64,000 nucleotides of DNA, taken from NCBI GenBank assembly GCA_023390115.1, contig JAEWDM010000011.1, forward strand, positions 35,999 through 99,998, read 5' to 3'. Each line of letters starts with the position of its first letter. Position 1 is the first letter of the stretch. The notes beneath the pieces are model-generated. The model did not search any database. It was not told the DNA's origin and worked only from the letters and a program-made list of their open reading frames with translations. Below are positions 37,400 through 45,065 of this stretch, one piece after another. The DNA comes from Bacillota bacterium. GTDB lineage: Bacteria; Bacillota; Clostridia; Acetivibrionales; DSM-27016. A program made the translations under genes and the position numbers.

Positions 37400-37603
37400 T
37401 TATGCCATCAGCATAACTGAAGTGGATTTTATTACTACTGTCACATCAGAGCCTACTTTAATACCTAAATCCTTTACCGAATCCATGGAAATCATAGATG
37501 TGATCATATTTCCTCCGATGTCCACAACAACTTTAGCTGTAACAACGCCCTCTTGAATTTCTGTAACCTTGCCCTTAAGCTGATTTCTAGCACTTATCTT
37601 CAT
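37400..37603 (-). CDS. mop: molbindin (TOBE-domain molybdate/tungstate-binding protein)
   Basis: A single TOBE/Mop domain of 67 residues beginning MKISARNQLKGKV, with VVDIGGNMITSMIS and the GSDVTVVIKSTSVML strand. Molbindins bind several molybdate or tungstate ions in the cytosol for storage or homeostasis. AAGGAG precedes ATG 37603. Its neighbours, a putative molybdate-sensing regulator and the iron-only nitrogenase cluster, fit a role in molybdenum supply sensing. Confidence 0.9.
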   Translation of the reverse strand: MKISARNQLKGKVTEIQEGVVTAKVVVDIGGNMITSMISMDSVKDLGIKVGSDVTVVIKSTSVMLMA

Positions 37604-37800
37604 AATCAAAAACTCCTTTTTTATAATATAATTAACTTGCTATATATAAAATATACTTAAAAACCTGGAGGTTTGTAAATATGTTTTACAAAATTTGCAT
37701 AAAAAATATCAAAATAATGCGGAAAACAACAAAAAGCAATAACAAAAAGTTATTGCTTTTGGCGCTTAAAATAGAAATATTAAAATTTGCGGGACTATTT

Positions 37801-38763
37801 CTACGTTTCTGCTATAAGCCTGCCGGTTTCTTCAATATCGTAGCCTCCGAGTCCATATATTTCCATTTTAAATTCCTGCGATCTGACGATGTCTATAACA
37901 GCCTCAAAAGCCGGCTTGAACAAGTCTTCCTTTTTAATAACCATATCATATTGCTCCTTTTGATGGGGAATAAAGTCAATCCCCTGCACCTGCAGGCAAA
38001 CCTTTTCATTTCCTATGCCTATGTCGGCTCCTCCCCGGGCTACGGTGCTTGCCACAGTGAGATGAGAGTGGCATTCCCTGTTATACCCCTTAATCATACC
38101 GCCCCTTATCCCAAGCCTGCACAGGTGCTGATCGAGCAAAATTCTGGTGCCGCTTCCCTTTTCCCTGTTGATCATGGTTATGCCGGGCTTGCCGAGATCC
38201 TCCCAGTTTTTTATTCCCTTGGGATTGCCCTTTGCGACATAAAAGCCCTGCATTCTGGATGCCAGTCGTATTATAACCGAAGGAGTTCCCGGAAGCATCC
38301 TTTCCACAAACGGTACATTATATTCACCGGACCTGCTGTCCCACATATGAGCTGTCGCCACCTGCACCTCTCCCCTGTATAGTGCATACAGTCCGTTGTA
38401 GCTGCCTTCATATGAGCGCAGTGCACGAACCCCCTTGGGATGATGCTCCAGATAACGGCCCAGAATGTCTAATATGGAGTCTTGTCCGCATATTACAAAG
38501 GAACCCTTTCTCTCAAAGGTTTCGTCATAAGTGGAATAAGAAGAAAAATCCAGAGAATGTGAAGGCAAAAAGCTTGCATTTTCAGATTTTATATCCTTTG
38601 TTTTATTTTTATAAAGCTCGACATCCTGTGAATCTACCCTGAGCTTTTTTCCCACTCTGTATGAATTCAGCTCTTTGCGCTTTATAAGATCATAAACCGT
38701 GCTTTTGGAAATTTTTAGTATATCGGCAACTTCCTGTGGAGTTAATGATGTATTTTCAGGCAT
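37801..38763 (-). CDS. HTH regulator with PBP-type (molybdate-sensor-like) domain
   Basis: 320 residues. Residues about 4-55 form an excisionase/MerR-type helix-turn-helix (SKSTVYDLIKRKELNSYRVGKK); residues about 95-310 form a periplasmic-binding-protein-like domain (PF12727 type: YEGSYNGLYALYRGEVQVA, MINREKGSGTRILLD) seen in regulators and MoeA fusions linked to molybdate. No signal peptide, so it acts in the cytosol as a one-component sensor. Position between mop and the anf block suggests it controls alternative nitrogenase or Mo uptake; this is inference. Confidence 0.82.
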   Translation of the reverse strand: MPENTSLTPQEVADILKISKSTVYDLIKRKELNSYRVGKKLRVDSQDVELYKNKTKDIKSENASFLPSHSLDFSSYSTYDETFERKGSFVICGQDSILDILGRYLEHHPKGVRALRSYEGSYNGLYALYRGEVQVATAHMWDSRSGEYNVPFVERMLPGTPSVIIRLASRMQGFYVAKGNPKGIKNWEDLGKPGITMINREKGSGTRILLDQHLCRLGIRGGMIKGYNRECHSHLTVASTVARGGADIGIGNEKVCLQVQGIDFIPHQKEQYDMVIKKEDLFKPAFEAVIDIVRSQEFKMEIYGLGGYDIEETGRLIAET

Positions 38764-38911
38764 ATATACCCTAACCTCTTCCTTTTAACTTTATTATAAT
38801 TTTTACTATATCAATTATATATTATTTTCGCAATATTTTGTTATATTTTATTCAACGAGTAACATTAGGAATATATGAGTGCCTATAAATAATATAAGAC
38901 TTGTACCCGGG

Positions 38912-39862
38912 TCAACCGGATATGCACTGCCCGCAGTCGGAGCATTCCTGGCATACGGGCTTTATGCTTGCGCTGTAGGGCTCGATTTGAAAGCTGCAGT
39001 CGTGTACATTATAGGTGTCCTTGCCTTTAAAGCAGACCTTTCCCTGAAGAAATTCAATTTTTAAAGATTTATAATATGCTTTTGTCCCGTACAAGGTATC
39101 ATATATATTTGCAGGAATGTATTGGTGGGGCTGCTTTTTTTCATCGTTAACTGTTATTTTATTCCTGGAGGTTATTAAGGATTTTAAAGTCCCGTCTTCA
39201 TTGAATACCACGGAGTATTTATCCCTGTATATGGTCAGGGGCTCCGGATCAGAAACCAGGAGGGTGCCTATAGGAGAGGTTACATAAATCGGGGAAGGAG
39301 GCTCAAAGGACTTAACCGCTCCATTGGGATGAACCGAAAAGCCGGTACAGACCTTTTGTTTTCCAATGGGAGTAGCTATATCTATTATTTCTCCGGACCA
39401 TAGCGTTACTCCTTTTACACAGCCGTCCTCATAAAAGTAAATGCCTATGGGCTTTGCCTTGAATTTACCGAAAGTAAAGCAAAACTCCTGCTCACGTGCC
39501 AGCCGGTATTCGTCATCCTCGTCCCAATAGGAGGAGAGCTGTCCGTTCAGAGGAAACAGGCGGCTTATGCCTCCGCTTTCATAAAATGTGACAAATTCCG
39601 CCGGGAGTGCTCCTAAGGGGGTATCAATATGTGTCTGCTGATTTAAGGAAAGAGATTTCAGTGCACCGCTTTCATAAAAGGACACTGATTTAATATGCCT
39701 TTTTCTTGGATGCGCGTACTCATATTGCGGTATAAGCTTGCCGCAGGGGGTATCCAATATAACCATATCCTTAAGCATACAATCCTTTATATGACCATTC
39801 TCATGCATATGGAAGGAAGTGATGCCTGTTAATTCTCCGTATCTTGTGGAAAAGAATGTCAT
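38912..39862 (-). CDS. beta-repeat protein of unknown function next to AnfO
   Basis: About 316 residues. It contains at least six divergent repeats (near residues 17, 60, 92, 142, 176, 217) with the pattern F-[YH]-[EP]-x-[GD]-G-x-[hydrophobic]-K-S-hydrophobic-x-L followed by a D-T/S-P-[hydrophobic]-G-x-L turn, MORN-like in flavour. The C-terminus ends in a four-cysteine motif C-x2-C-x2-C-x2-C (QECSDCGQC region), which could bind metal or a cluster. No signal peptide. It sits 58 bases downstream of the AnfO gene on the same strand, so a link with iron-only nitrogenase is likely. Function unknown. GAGGTG supports ATG 39862. Confidence 0.65.
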   Translation of the reverse strand: MTFFSTRYGELTGITSFHMHENGHIKDCMLKDMVILDTPCGKLIPQYEYAHPRKRHIKSVSFYESGALKSLSLNQQTHIDTPLGALPAEFVTFYESGGISRLFPLNGQLSSYWDEDDEYRLAREQEFCFTFGKFKAKPIGIYFYEDGCVKGVTLWSGEIIDIATPIGKQKVCTGFSVHPNGAVKSFEPPSPIYVTSPIGTLLVSDPEPLTIYRDKYSVVFNEDGTLKSLITSRNKITVNDEKKQPHQYIPANIYDTLYGTKAYYKSLKIEFLQGKVCFKGKDTYNVHDCSFQIEPYSASIKPVCQECSDCGQCISG

Positions 39863-39920
39863 GCCTTTCACCTCTTAGCCTGTTATTGTTTGAAAGCTTC
39901 CTTATTACTTTAATTTCAAA

Positions 39921-40547
39921 TCAGTTCTTACGGTATACCATAACGTTATATTCCCCGTCATTCGCCTTAACAATGCTTGAATACAGCCCCATTCCTCCAA
40001 GCTCTTCATCAAACCATCTGGGTATATGGCTGCAGACCACCTCAAGGTGATTAAAGCTGGCCTTGGCTAAAAAGGGCAAAAGTACCTGCTTGGAGCTCAA
40101 AGCGGGATCGGATTCAAGAAGGGTTTTTAAATTAACAAAGTAATTTCCGTCTGTCCCTGTCTTTTGCGGATAAAAATCATCCGATGGCTTTTCATCAATT
40201 GAGGGAAGATTCTGCGCGTCAATTTCTTCTATATTAAATATAGAATCAAGGAACTTCTCGGGCCTTCCGTCAATTTCATAAATATTAAACAAATTTGCCT
40301 CTAAAACGCTGTAAAGCTGCCCTATTACCTCTTTTGCTATAAATACCCTGCAGCTTCCAAGCCTGCGGACCATTTGAATTATACTGCTGCGGAACTCAAC
40401 GAGGCTTTTTGAGCTGCCGGGGGCGAAGGGTATAGAATCCTGCTCGGTAAGCTGGTTGTTTTTCTTGACAAAAACTTTTACAAAGCCCTCTTCCGCTAAG
40501 GAGGCAGTTTGTCCGCTATTATTCAAAAACACTGCTATACAAATCAT
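39921..40547 (-). CDS. anfO: iron-only nitrogenase accessory protein AnfO
   Basis: AnfO family (about 200-residue proteins encoded with anfHDGK). The 208-residue product opens MICIAVFLNNSGQTAS and closes with the conserved IPRWFDEELGGMGL block; both ends resemble AnfO as I recall it. AnfO is needed for full Fe-only nitrogenase activity in some species, but its biochemical role is unsettled. It is transcribed away from anfH, with a 1.1-kb regulatory gap between them and AAGGTG before ATG 40547. Confidence 0.8.
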   Translation of the reverse strand: MICIAVFLNNSGQTASLAEEGFVKVFVKKNNQLTEQDSIPFAPGSSKSLVEFRSSIIQMVRRLGSCRVFIAKEVIGQLYSVLEANLFNIYEIDGRPEKFLDSIFNIEEIDAQNLPSIDEKPSDDFYPQKTGTDGNYFVNLKTLLESDPALSSKQVLLPFLAKASFNHLEVVCSHIPRWFDEELGGMGLYSSIVKANDGEYNVMVYRKN

Positions 40548-40625
40548 ATAAAATCACCTTCCTTGAAATAATTAAACCATGATGCTTTTAAATATGTTTA
40601 GATACGGGGTTTTAATATGCCAATG

Positions 40626-40724
40626 ACTCCAGGTAGAGCGGGGTGCTTTCAAACATACAGTCTCTTCGCGGAGAACCCGCACTCCCGGCTACAACAGTCA
40701 GCAGATGTACTACTGTTTCAGAGT
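40626..40724. ncRNA. candidate structured RNA/riboswitch-like element
   Basis: A GC-rich island in AT-rich DNA that folds as a three-way junction: closing stem ACTC/GAGT (40626-40629/40721-40724), arm GCGGG/CCCGC (40638-40642/40676-40680) holding an inner TCTC/GAGA hairpin (40661-40664/40671-40674), and arm AACAGT/ACTGTT (40693-40698/40712-40717). On the minus strand it would lie in the anfO leader, 74 bases before the start. I could not match it to a known riboswitch class. Confidence 0.45.
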
Positions 40725-40730
40725 ATCTAA

Positions 40731-40762
40731 GAATAAATTCTTTTAAGAATAAATTCTTTTAA
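40731..40762. repeat. 16-bp perfect tandem repeat
   Basis: GAATAAATTCTTTTAA occurs twice head to tail, followed by a partial third copy. It may be a regulator binding site or simple slippage. Confidence 0.7.
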
Positions 40763-41651
40763 GAAATAAATCCTAATGATACGTCGGATATGCATTCGTT
40801 TCATAGGCATACAAGGCCTAATAAAAACATACGTGGCTTAACTAAAATAAATACATCGATATTGAAATGTATATTTATGTAGTACTATGTACAAATTATA
40901 ATCCCTGTTTATAAAAAAATCAAGTAAAATGGAGAAGGTTTATAAAAAAAAGTTGATAATTTAAAATTATGCTATAAAATTATGACAGGCAGGTAGGGAT
41001 ATGATTCATTATTAAACTAATATTTTACTGCTCGGCTTTATTGGCATCAATGAGATATGTGGCGGTTAAACCGTTATAATAGCTGTTTGTTGAGGATTGA
41101 TCTTTAATTAAGGTATACAATATAATCTGCAAGTTTTGTAGTGCGGTATTGCAATATTTAAAAAAACTATTGACTTTAAGCAGAATAATAAATATAATTA
41201 AACAAAAGCATATCAAATGGAAAAAATACATTAATTAATTCCATGTAGAATTAAATTATATGTTAATGTGGGGTGTAGAGCTTGTGCATTAACCGGTATC
41301 AAATGTATCTTTAAGTATTCCAGGATAAAGATAGGGCTTTTTAGACTTTAATTTGATTATTTTAAAATTTATCATGCCTTGTATATCTTTGTTAGCCTAT
41401 GATTGATTTCAAAGATAGCATGTCTTTTAAGAGAGAGCTTCTAACGTATTCTCTGCTCTTAATACTACTTCGTGTTTTTATAATTTAAAATTGATTGTCA
41501 AAATAACGCTGATAATTATTGAAGGCCATGCCATTCCTTTTATTCTTAATTTTTAGAAAGGGGGGGAGCTTAATTCCTTATAACAAAAAATAAACGCATG
41601 GTGTTCAATAATAATAAATAAAACTTTTAAATTTTTTTAGGAGGTATGGAA

Positions 41652-42479
41652 ATGACAAGGAAGGTTGCATTTTATGGCAAGGGCGGAATAGGAAAGTCCA
41701 CGACGCAGCAAAACACTGCCGCAGCACTGGCATACTACCATGGAAAAAAGGTTTTTATTCACGGGTGTGATCCCAAAGCGGACTGCACACGGCTAATTCT
41801 TGGAGAAAAGCCTCAGGGGACTATAATGGATACTCTGAGAGAAGAAGGCGAGGAAGCAATAACTGAGGATAAGGTGGTAAGAAGCGGCTTCCACGGAGTA
41901 AGATGTGTTGAGTCAGGCGGGCCGGAGCCCGGCGTGGGATGTGCCGGAAGGGGAGTTATAACTGCCATTAACCTTATGGAGGAGCTGGGGGCTTATACTC
42001 CTGATTTGGATTTTTTGCATTTTGATGTTTTGGGAGACGTTGTATGCGGCGGGTTTGCGATGCCCATTCGTGACGGTAAGGCTCAGGAGGTCTATATAGT
42101 GGCATCGGGTGAGATGATGGCTATATATGCTGCAAACAACATATGCAGAGGGCTTTTAAAGTATGCCGATCAGAGCGGCGTAAGGCTCGGGGGAATAATA
42201 TGCAACAGCCGTAAGGTGGATAAGGAAAGAGAGCTTATGGATGAATTCACCACCGCGCTGGGAACTCAGATGATCCATTTTATCCCCAGGGATAATATAG
42301 TCCAGAAGGCCGAATTCAATAGAAAGACAACGGTGGAATTTGATCCTGAGTGCAACCAGGCAAAAGAATATGGAGAGCTTGCCAGAAAAATTATTGAAAA
42401 TGAAATGTTTGTAGTACCAAAGCCTTTAAGCATGGACGAACTTGAAGCCATGGTACTAAAATACGGTATTATGGATTAG
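41652..42479 (+). CDS. anfH: iron-only nitrogenase reductase (Fe protein)
   Basis: Homodimeric ATP-dependent reductase that passes electrons to AnfDGK. 275 residues, the exact length of Azotobacter AnfH, and strikingly similar to it throughout as recalled. Seen: P-loop GKGGIGKSTTQ, HGCDPKADCTRL, cluster cysteines in EPGVGCAGRG and LGDVVCGGFAMP, and the arginine of CAGRG that ADP-ribosylation targets. TAGGAGGT touches ATG 41646, so ATG 41652 is the better start. First gene of the operon. Confidence 0.95.
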   Translation: MTRKVAFYGKGGIGKSTTQQNTAAALAYYHGKKVFIHGCDPKADCTRLILGEKPQGTIMDTLREEGEEAITEDKVVRSGFHGVRCVESGGPEPGVGCAGRGVITAINLMEELGAYTPDLDFLHFDVLGDVVCGGFAMPIRDGKAQEVYIVASGEMMAIYAANNICRGLLKYADQSGVRLGGIICNSRKVDKERELMDEFTTALGTQMIHFIPRDNIVQKAEFNRKTTVEFDPECNQAKEYGELARKIIENEMFVVPKPLSMDELEAMVLKYGIMD

Positions 42480-42503
42480 TATGCAAAGAAGGGGGTATGA
42501 CGT

Positions 42504-43889
42504 ATGCCGTTACAGTTGTTTAAATGCGATGAAGTAATTCCCGAGAGAAAAAAGCATTGTTATATAAAGCTGCCCGGAGAGGATTTGACGCAGTATCTTC
42601 CAAGCTCAAATGTTGAAACCATTCCCGGAACATTATCCGAGAGGGGCTGCAGCTATTGCGGGGCCAAGCTGGTTATAGGCGGTGTTCTTAAGGATACGAT
42701 ACAGATGATACACGGGCCTGTGGGGTGTGCCTATGATACATGGCATACAAAAAGGTATACAAGTGATAATGACAATTTTCAGCTTAAATATGTGTGGTCC
42801 AGCGATTTAAAGGAAAAGCACATAGTTTTCGGAGGGGAAAAGCAGCTTAAAAAAAGTATACTTGAAGCCTTTGAGCAAATGCCTGATATTAAGAGGATGT
42901 ATATTTATACTACCTGCGCCACCGCTCTTATAGGAGATGACCCCAAGGCAGTTGCCAAAGAGGTGGAGAAAGAGCTTGGGGATGTTGACATATTTGTTGT
43001 AGAATGCCCGGGCTTTGCGGGAGTGAGCCAGTCGAAGGGGCATCATGTGCTGAATATTGCATGGATGCATGAAAAGGTAGGTACGGTGGAGCCTGAAATA
43101 ACCAGCGAGTACACAATTAATTTTATAGGTGACTATAACATTCAGGGAGATACATTTGTGCTTGAGAAATATTTTAAGAAGCTGGGCATTCAGATAGTGG
43201 GGCACTTCACCGGAAACGCGACGTATGACCAGTGCCGTGCCATGCACAGAGCCAAGGTCAGCGTTGTCAACTGTGCCAGATCGGCGGGATATATTGCAAA
43301 TGAGCTTAAGAAAAAATACGGTATTCCAAGGCTTGACATTGACACATGGGGCTTCGATTACACAGCGGCAGGCCTAAGAAAAATAGGAGCCTTCTTCGGG
43401 CTTGAGGATAAGGTGGAGGAGCTTATTGCCGAAGAGGTAGCCAGATACCAGCCCACGATTGCCTGGTATGCCGAGCGCCTTAAGGGCAAAAAAATGGCCA
43501 TATGGACAGGAGGGCCGAGGCTGTGGCACTGGACAAAAGCTGTTGAGGACGATCTTGGCATGGAGGTTGTGGCCATGTCCTCTAAATTCGGACACCAGGA
43601 GGATTTTGAAAAGGTTATTTCCCGCGGAAAGGAAGGGAGCATATATATAGATGACGGAAACGAGCTGGAGTTCTTTGAGGTGCTGGAAATGGTAAAGCCG
43701 GATGTTATATTTACCGGGCCAAGAGTCGGAGAGCTGGTAAAGAAGCTGCACATTCCGTATCTTAACGGTCATGCATATCATAACGGGCCTTATATGGGGT
43801 TTGAAGGGTTTGCCAATATGGCCAGAGACATGTATAATGCTGTTTCCTCACCTCTTATGAAGCTTGCCGGGGATGATATAAGAGCATGA
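42504..43889 (+). CDS. anfD: iron-only nitrogenase alpha subunit
   Basis: Catalytic alpha subunit carrying the FeFe cofactor. Residues match AnfD numbering: P-cluster cysteines C49, C75 and C138, the His pair at 180-181, and cofactor ligands C257 and H423. The AnfD-type signatures RGCSYCGAK, GPVGCAYDTW and SDNDNFQLKY separate it from NifD and VnfD. It is 461 residues, so the roughly 55-residue C-terminal tail of Azotobacter AnfD is missing. ATG 42504 follows AAGGGGGT. Confidence 0.96.
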   Translation: MPLQLFKCDEVIPERKKHCYIKLPGEDLTQYLPSSNVETIPGTLSERGCSYCGAKLVIGGVLKDTIQMIHGPVGCAYDTWHTKRYTSDNDNFQLKYVWSSDLKEKHIVFGGEKQLKKSILEAFEQMPDIKRMYIYTTCATALIGDDPKAVAKEVEKELGDVDIFVVECPGFAGVSQSKGHHVLNIAWMHEKVGTVEPEITSEYTINFIGDYNIQGDTFVLEKYFKKLGIQIVGHFTGNATYDQCRAMHRAKVSVVNCARSAGYIANELKKKYGIPRLDIDTWGFDYTAAGLRKIGAFFGLEDKVEELIAEEVARYQPTIAWYAERLKGKKMAIWTGGPRLWHWTKAVEDDLGMEVVAMSSKFGHQEDFEKVISRGKEGSIYIDDGNELEFFEVLEMVKPDVIFTGPRVGELVKKLHIPYLNGHAYHNGPYMGFEGFANMARDMYNAVSSPLMKLAGDDIRA

Positions 43890-43926
43890 GGGCTAATTAT
43901 TCTAAATTTGAAAGGATGAATGATTT

Positions 43927-44253
43927 ATGATAATGATTAGAGCGATTATAAGACCTGAAAAGGTTGGCGTTGTACTGTCCGAGCTTTTGGAAGCGGGATT
44001 CCCGGCGGTTACCAAGATGGATGTCATGGGACGCGGAAGACAGAGGGGAATCCAGTTTGGAGACGTATTCTATGACGAAATCCCCAAGGAAATGCTTATG
44101 ATGGTAATCAATGATCAGGATAAGGATTATGTTCTTGAGATAATCATTAAAAATGCCAAGACGGGCGAAAAAGGAGCTTTTGGAGACGGAAAAATATTTA
44201 TAAGCCCTGTTGATGAGGTATATACCGTAAGTTCCGGCATAAATCAGTTGTAA
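43927..44253 (+). CDS. nifI1: nitrogenase PII-type regulator NifI1
   Basis: PII-family protein of the NifI1 subgroup, 108 residues: MIMIRAIIRPEKVGVVLSEL at the start, the T-loop GRGRQRGIQFGD, and the C-terminal GDGKIFISPVDEVY signature. In methanogens NifI1/NifI2 bind dinitrogenase and switch it off when ammonium is present, relieved by 2-oxoglutarate and ATP. Here the pair lies between anfD and anfG, inside the structural operon. Confidence 0.93.
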   Translation: MIMIRAIIRPEKVGVVLSELLEAGFPAVTKMDVMGRGRQRGIQFGDVFYDEIPKEMLMMVINDQDKDYVLEIIIKNAKTGEKGAFGDGKIFISPVDEVYTVSSGINQL

Positions 44254-44267
44254 GGAGGAGCGGGCCT

Positions 44268-44633
44268 ATGAAGGAAATATTAGCAGTCATAAGGATGGAT
44301 ATGATTAACCAGACCAAAGATACCTTGCTTAAAGGAGGCTTTGCGGCTCTTAACTGCCGTAAGGTGCTTGGCAGAGGGAAAAAGAAGGTCAGCTTTTCCA
44401 TAGTGGATAATATGGTATCCCCTCAAATTGTTGAGGCGGTATCGGAGGAGCACAGGCTGATACCCAAAAGGCTTTTATCCATAGTTGTCAACGATGCTGA
44501 TGTAAAAAAGGTAATAGACATTATAGTAAAAATAAACAGCAAGGGAAGGCCGGGAGACGGGAAGATATTTGTAATGCCTGTCAGTGAAACGGTAAGGGTG
44601 AGCAATGGAGAGACCGGAGGAGCGGCCGTTTAA
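44268..44633 (+). CDS. nifI2: nitrogenase PII-type regulator NifI2
   Basis: Partner of NifI1, 121 residues with the longer T-loop of the NifI2 subgroup (residues about 37-65, ending near EEHRLIPKRLLSIVV) and the GDGKIFVMPVSETVRVSNGE C-terminal block. It starts 14 bases after nifI1 with AAGGAGG before ATG 44268. It should act with NifI1 on the AnfDGK complex; this is inferred from the family. Confidence 0.93.
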   Translation: MKEILAVIRMDMINQTKDTLLKGGFAALNCRKVLGRGKKKVSFSIVDNMVSPQIVEAVSEEHRLIPKRLLSIVVNDADVKKVIDIIVKINSKGRPGDGKIFVMPVSETVRVSNGETGGAAV

Positions 44634-44675
44634 GGGATATATGCTTTGTGAGGATTGAAGGAAAGGGTGAAGAGA

Positions 44676-45017
44676 ATGGATGATAAAGCTCTTAAATTAT
44701 ATTCGTTTATTCAGGAGCGTTATTTGTGGCAGTTTTACTCACGCACATGGGACAGGGAAGAGAATATAGAAGGCATTCTGACAAAGGCTGTTAAGCTGCT
44801 GTCCGGACAAAAGCTCCAGGCGGAGGATAATTCAAAGGACAGGTATTTTTATGCCGAGGCAGTTACCGTCGCCGATGAAATAAAAAAGAAGTTTCCATGG
44901 CTGGGAGAGATGAGCGGAGAGCAAATAAAAGATGCCTTTGATGCTGTGAGGGATAAGCTGATCGATGTTACTGTAACAAATTCATTAAACGGAGAGCTTA
45001 ACATACCAAACTATTAG
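44676..45017 (+). CDS. anfG: iron-only nitrogenase delta subunit
   Basis: The delta (G) subunit exists only in V- and Fe-only nitrogenases and is needed for cofactor insertion and Fe-protein interaction. The 113-residue product shows the AnfG pattern: ERYLWQFYSRTWDREENIEGIL near the start, RYFYAEAVTVADEIKKKFPW in the middle and a TVTNSLNGELN end. GAAAGGG 8 bases before makes ATG 44676 better than TTG 44655. Its presence confirms an alternative nitrogenase. Confidence 0.93.
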   Translation: MDDKALKLYSFIQERYLWQFYSRTWDREENIEGILTKAVKLLSGQKLQAEDNSKDRYFYAEAVTVADEIKKKFPWLGEMSGEQIKDAFDAVRDKLIDVTVTNSLNGELNIPNY

Positions 45018-45065
45018 AATTTTTACAGTAAAGAGGATTTTTAAACGAGTAGAGAGGTGGACATT

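Larger units (their letters stand above)
40548..41651. other. 1.1-kb divergent regulatory region anfO/anfH
   Basis: AT-rich except for a GC-rich folded island (40626-40724). It also has a 16-bp tandem repeat (40731-40762) and possible promoters: TTGATT-16-TAATTA (41491-41518) before anfH is the best plus-strand candidate. I found no clear sigma-54 (-24/-12) site and no credible gene; the minus-strand frame 41025-41231 is hydrophobic, AT-driven and lacks support. Confidence 0.55.

Noticed and set aside
40626..40724. Assignment of the folded island to Moco, c-di-GMP, TPP or THF riboswitches
   Set aside because: Some short motifs look alike, but the conserved cores of those classes are not present; left as unassigned.
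41025..41231. 68-codon minus-strand frame between anfO and anfH
   Set aside because: AT-driven hydrophobic composition, no convincing start signal, no family.
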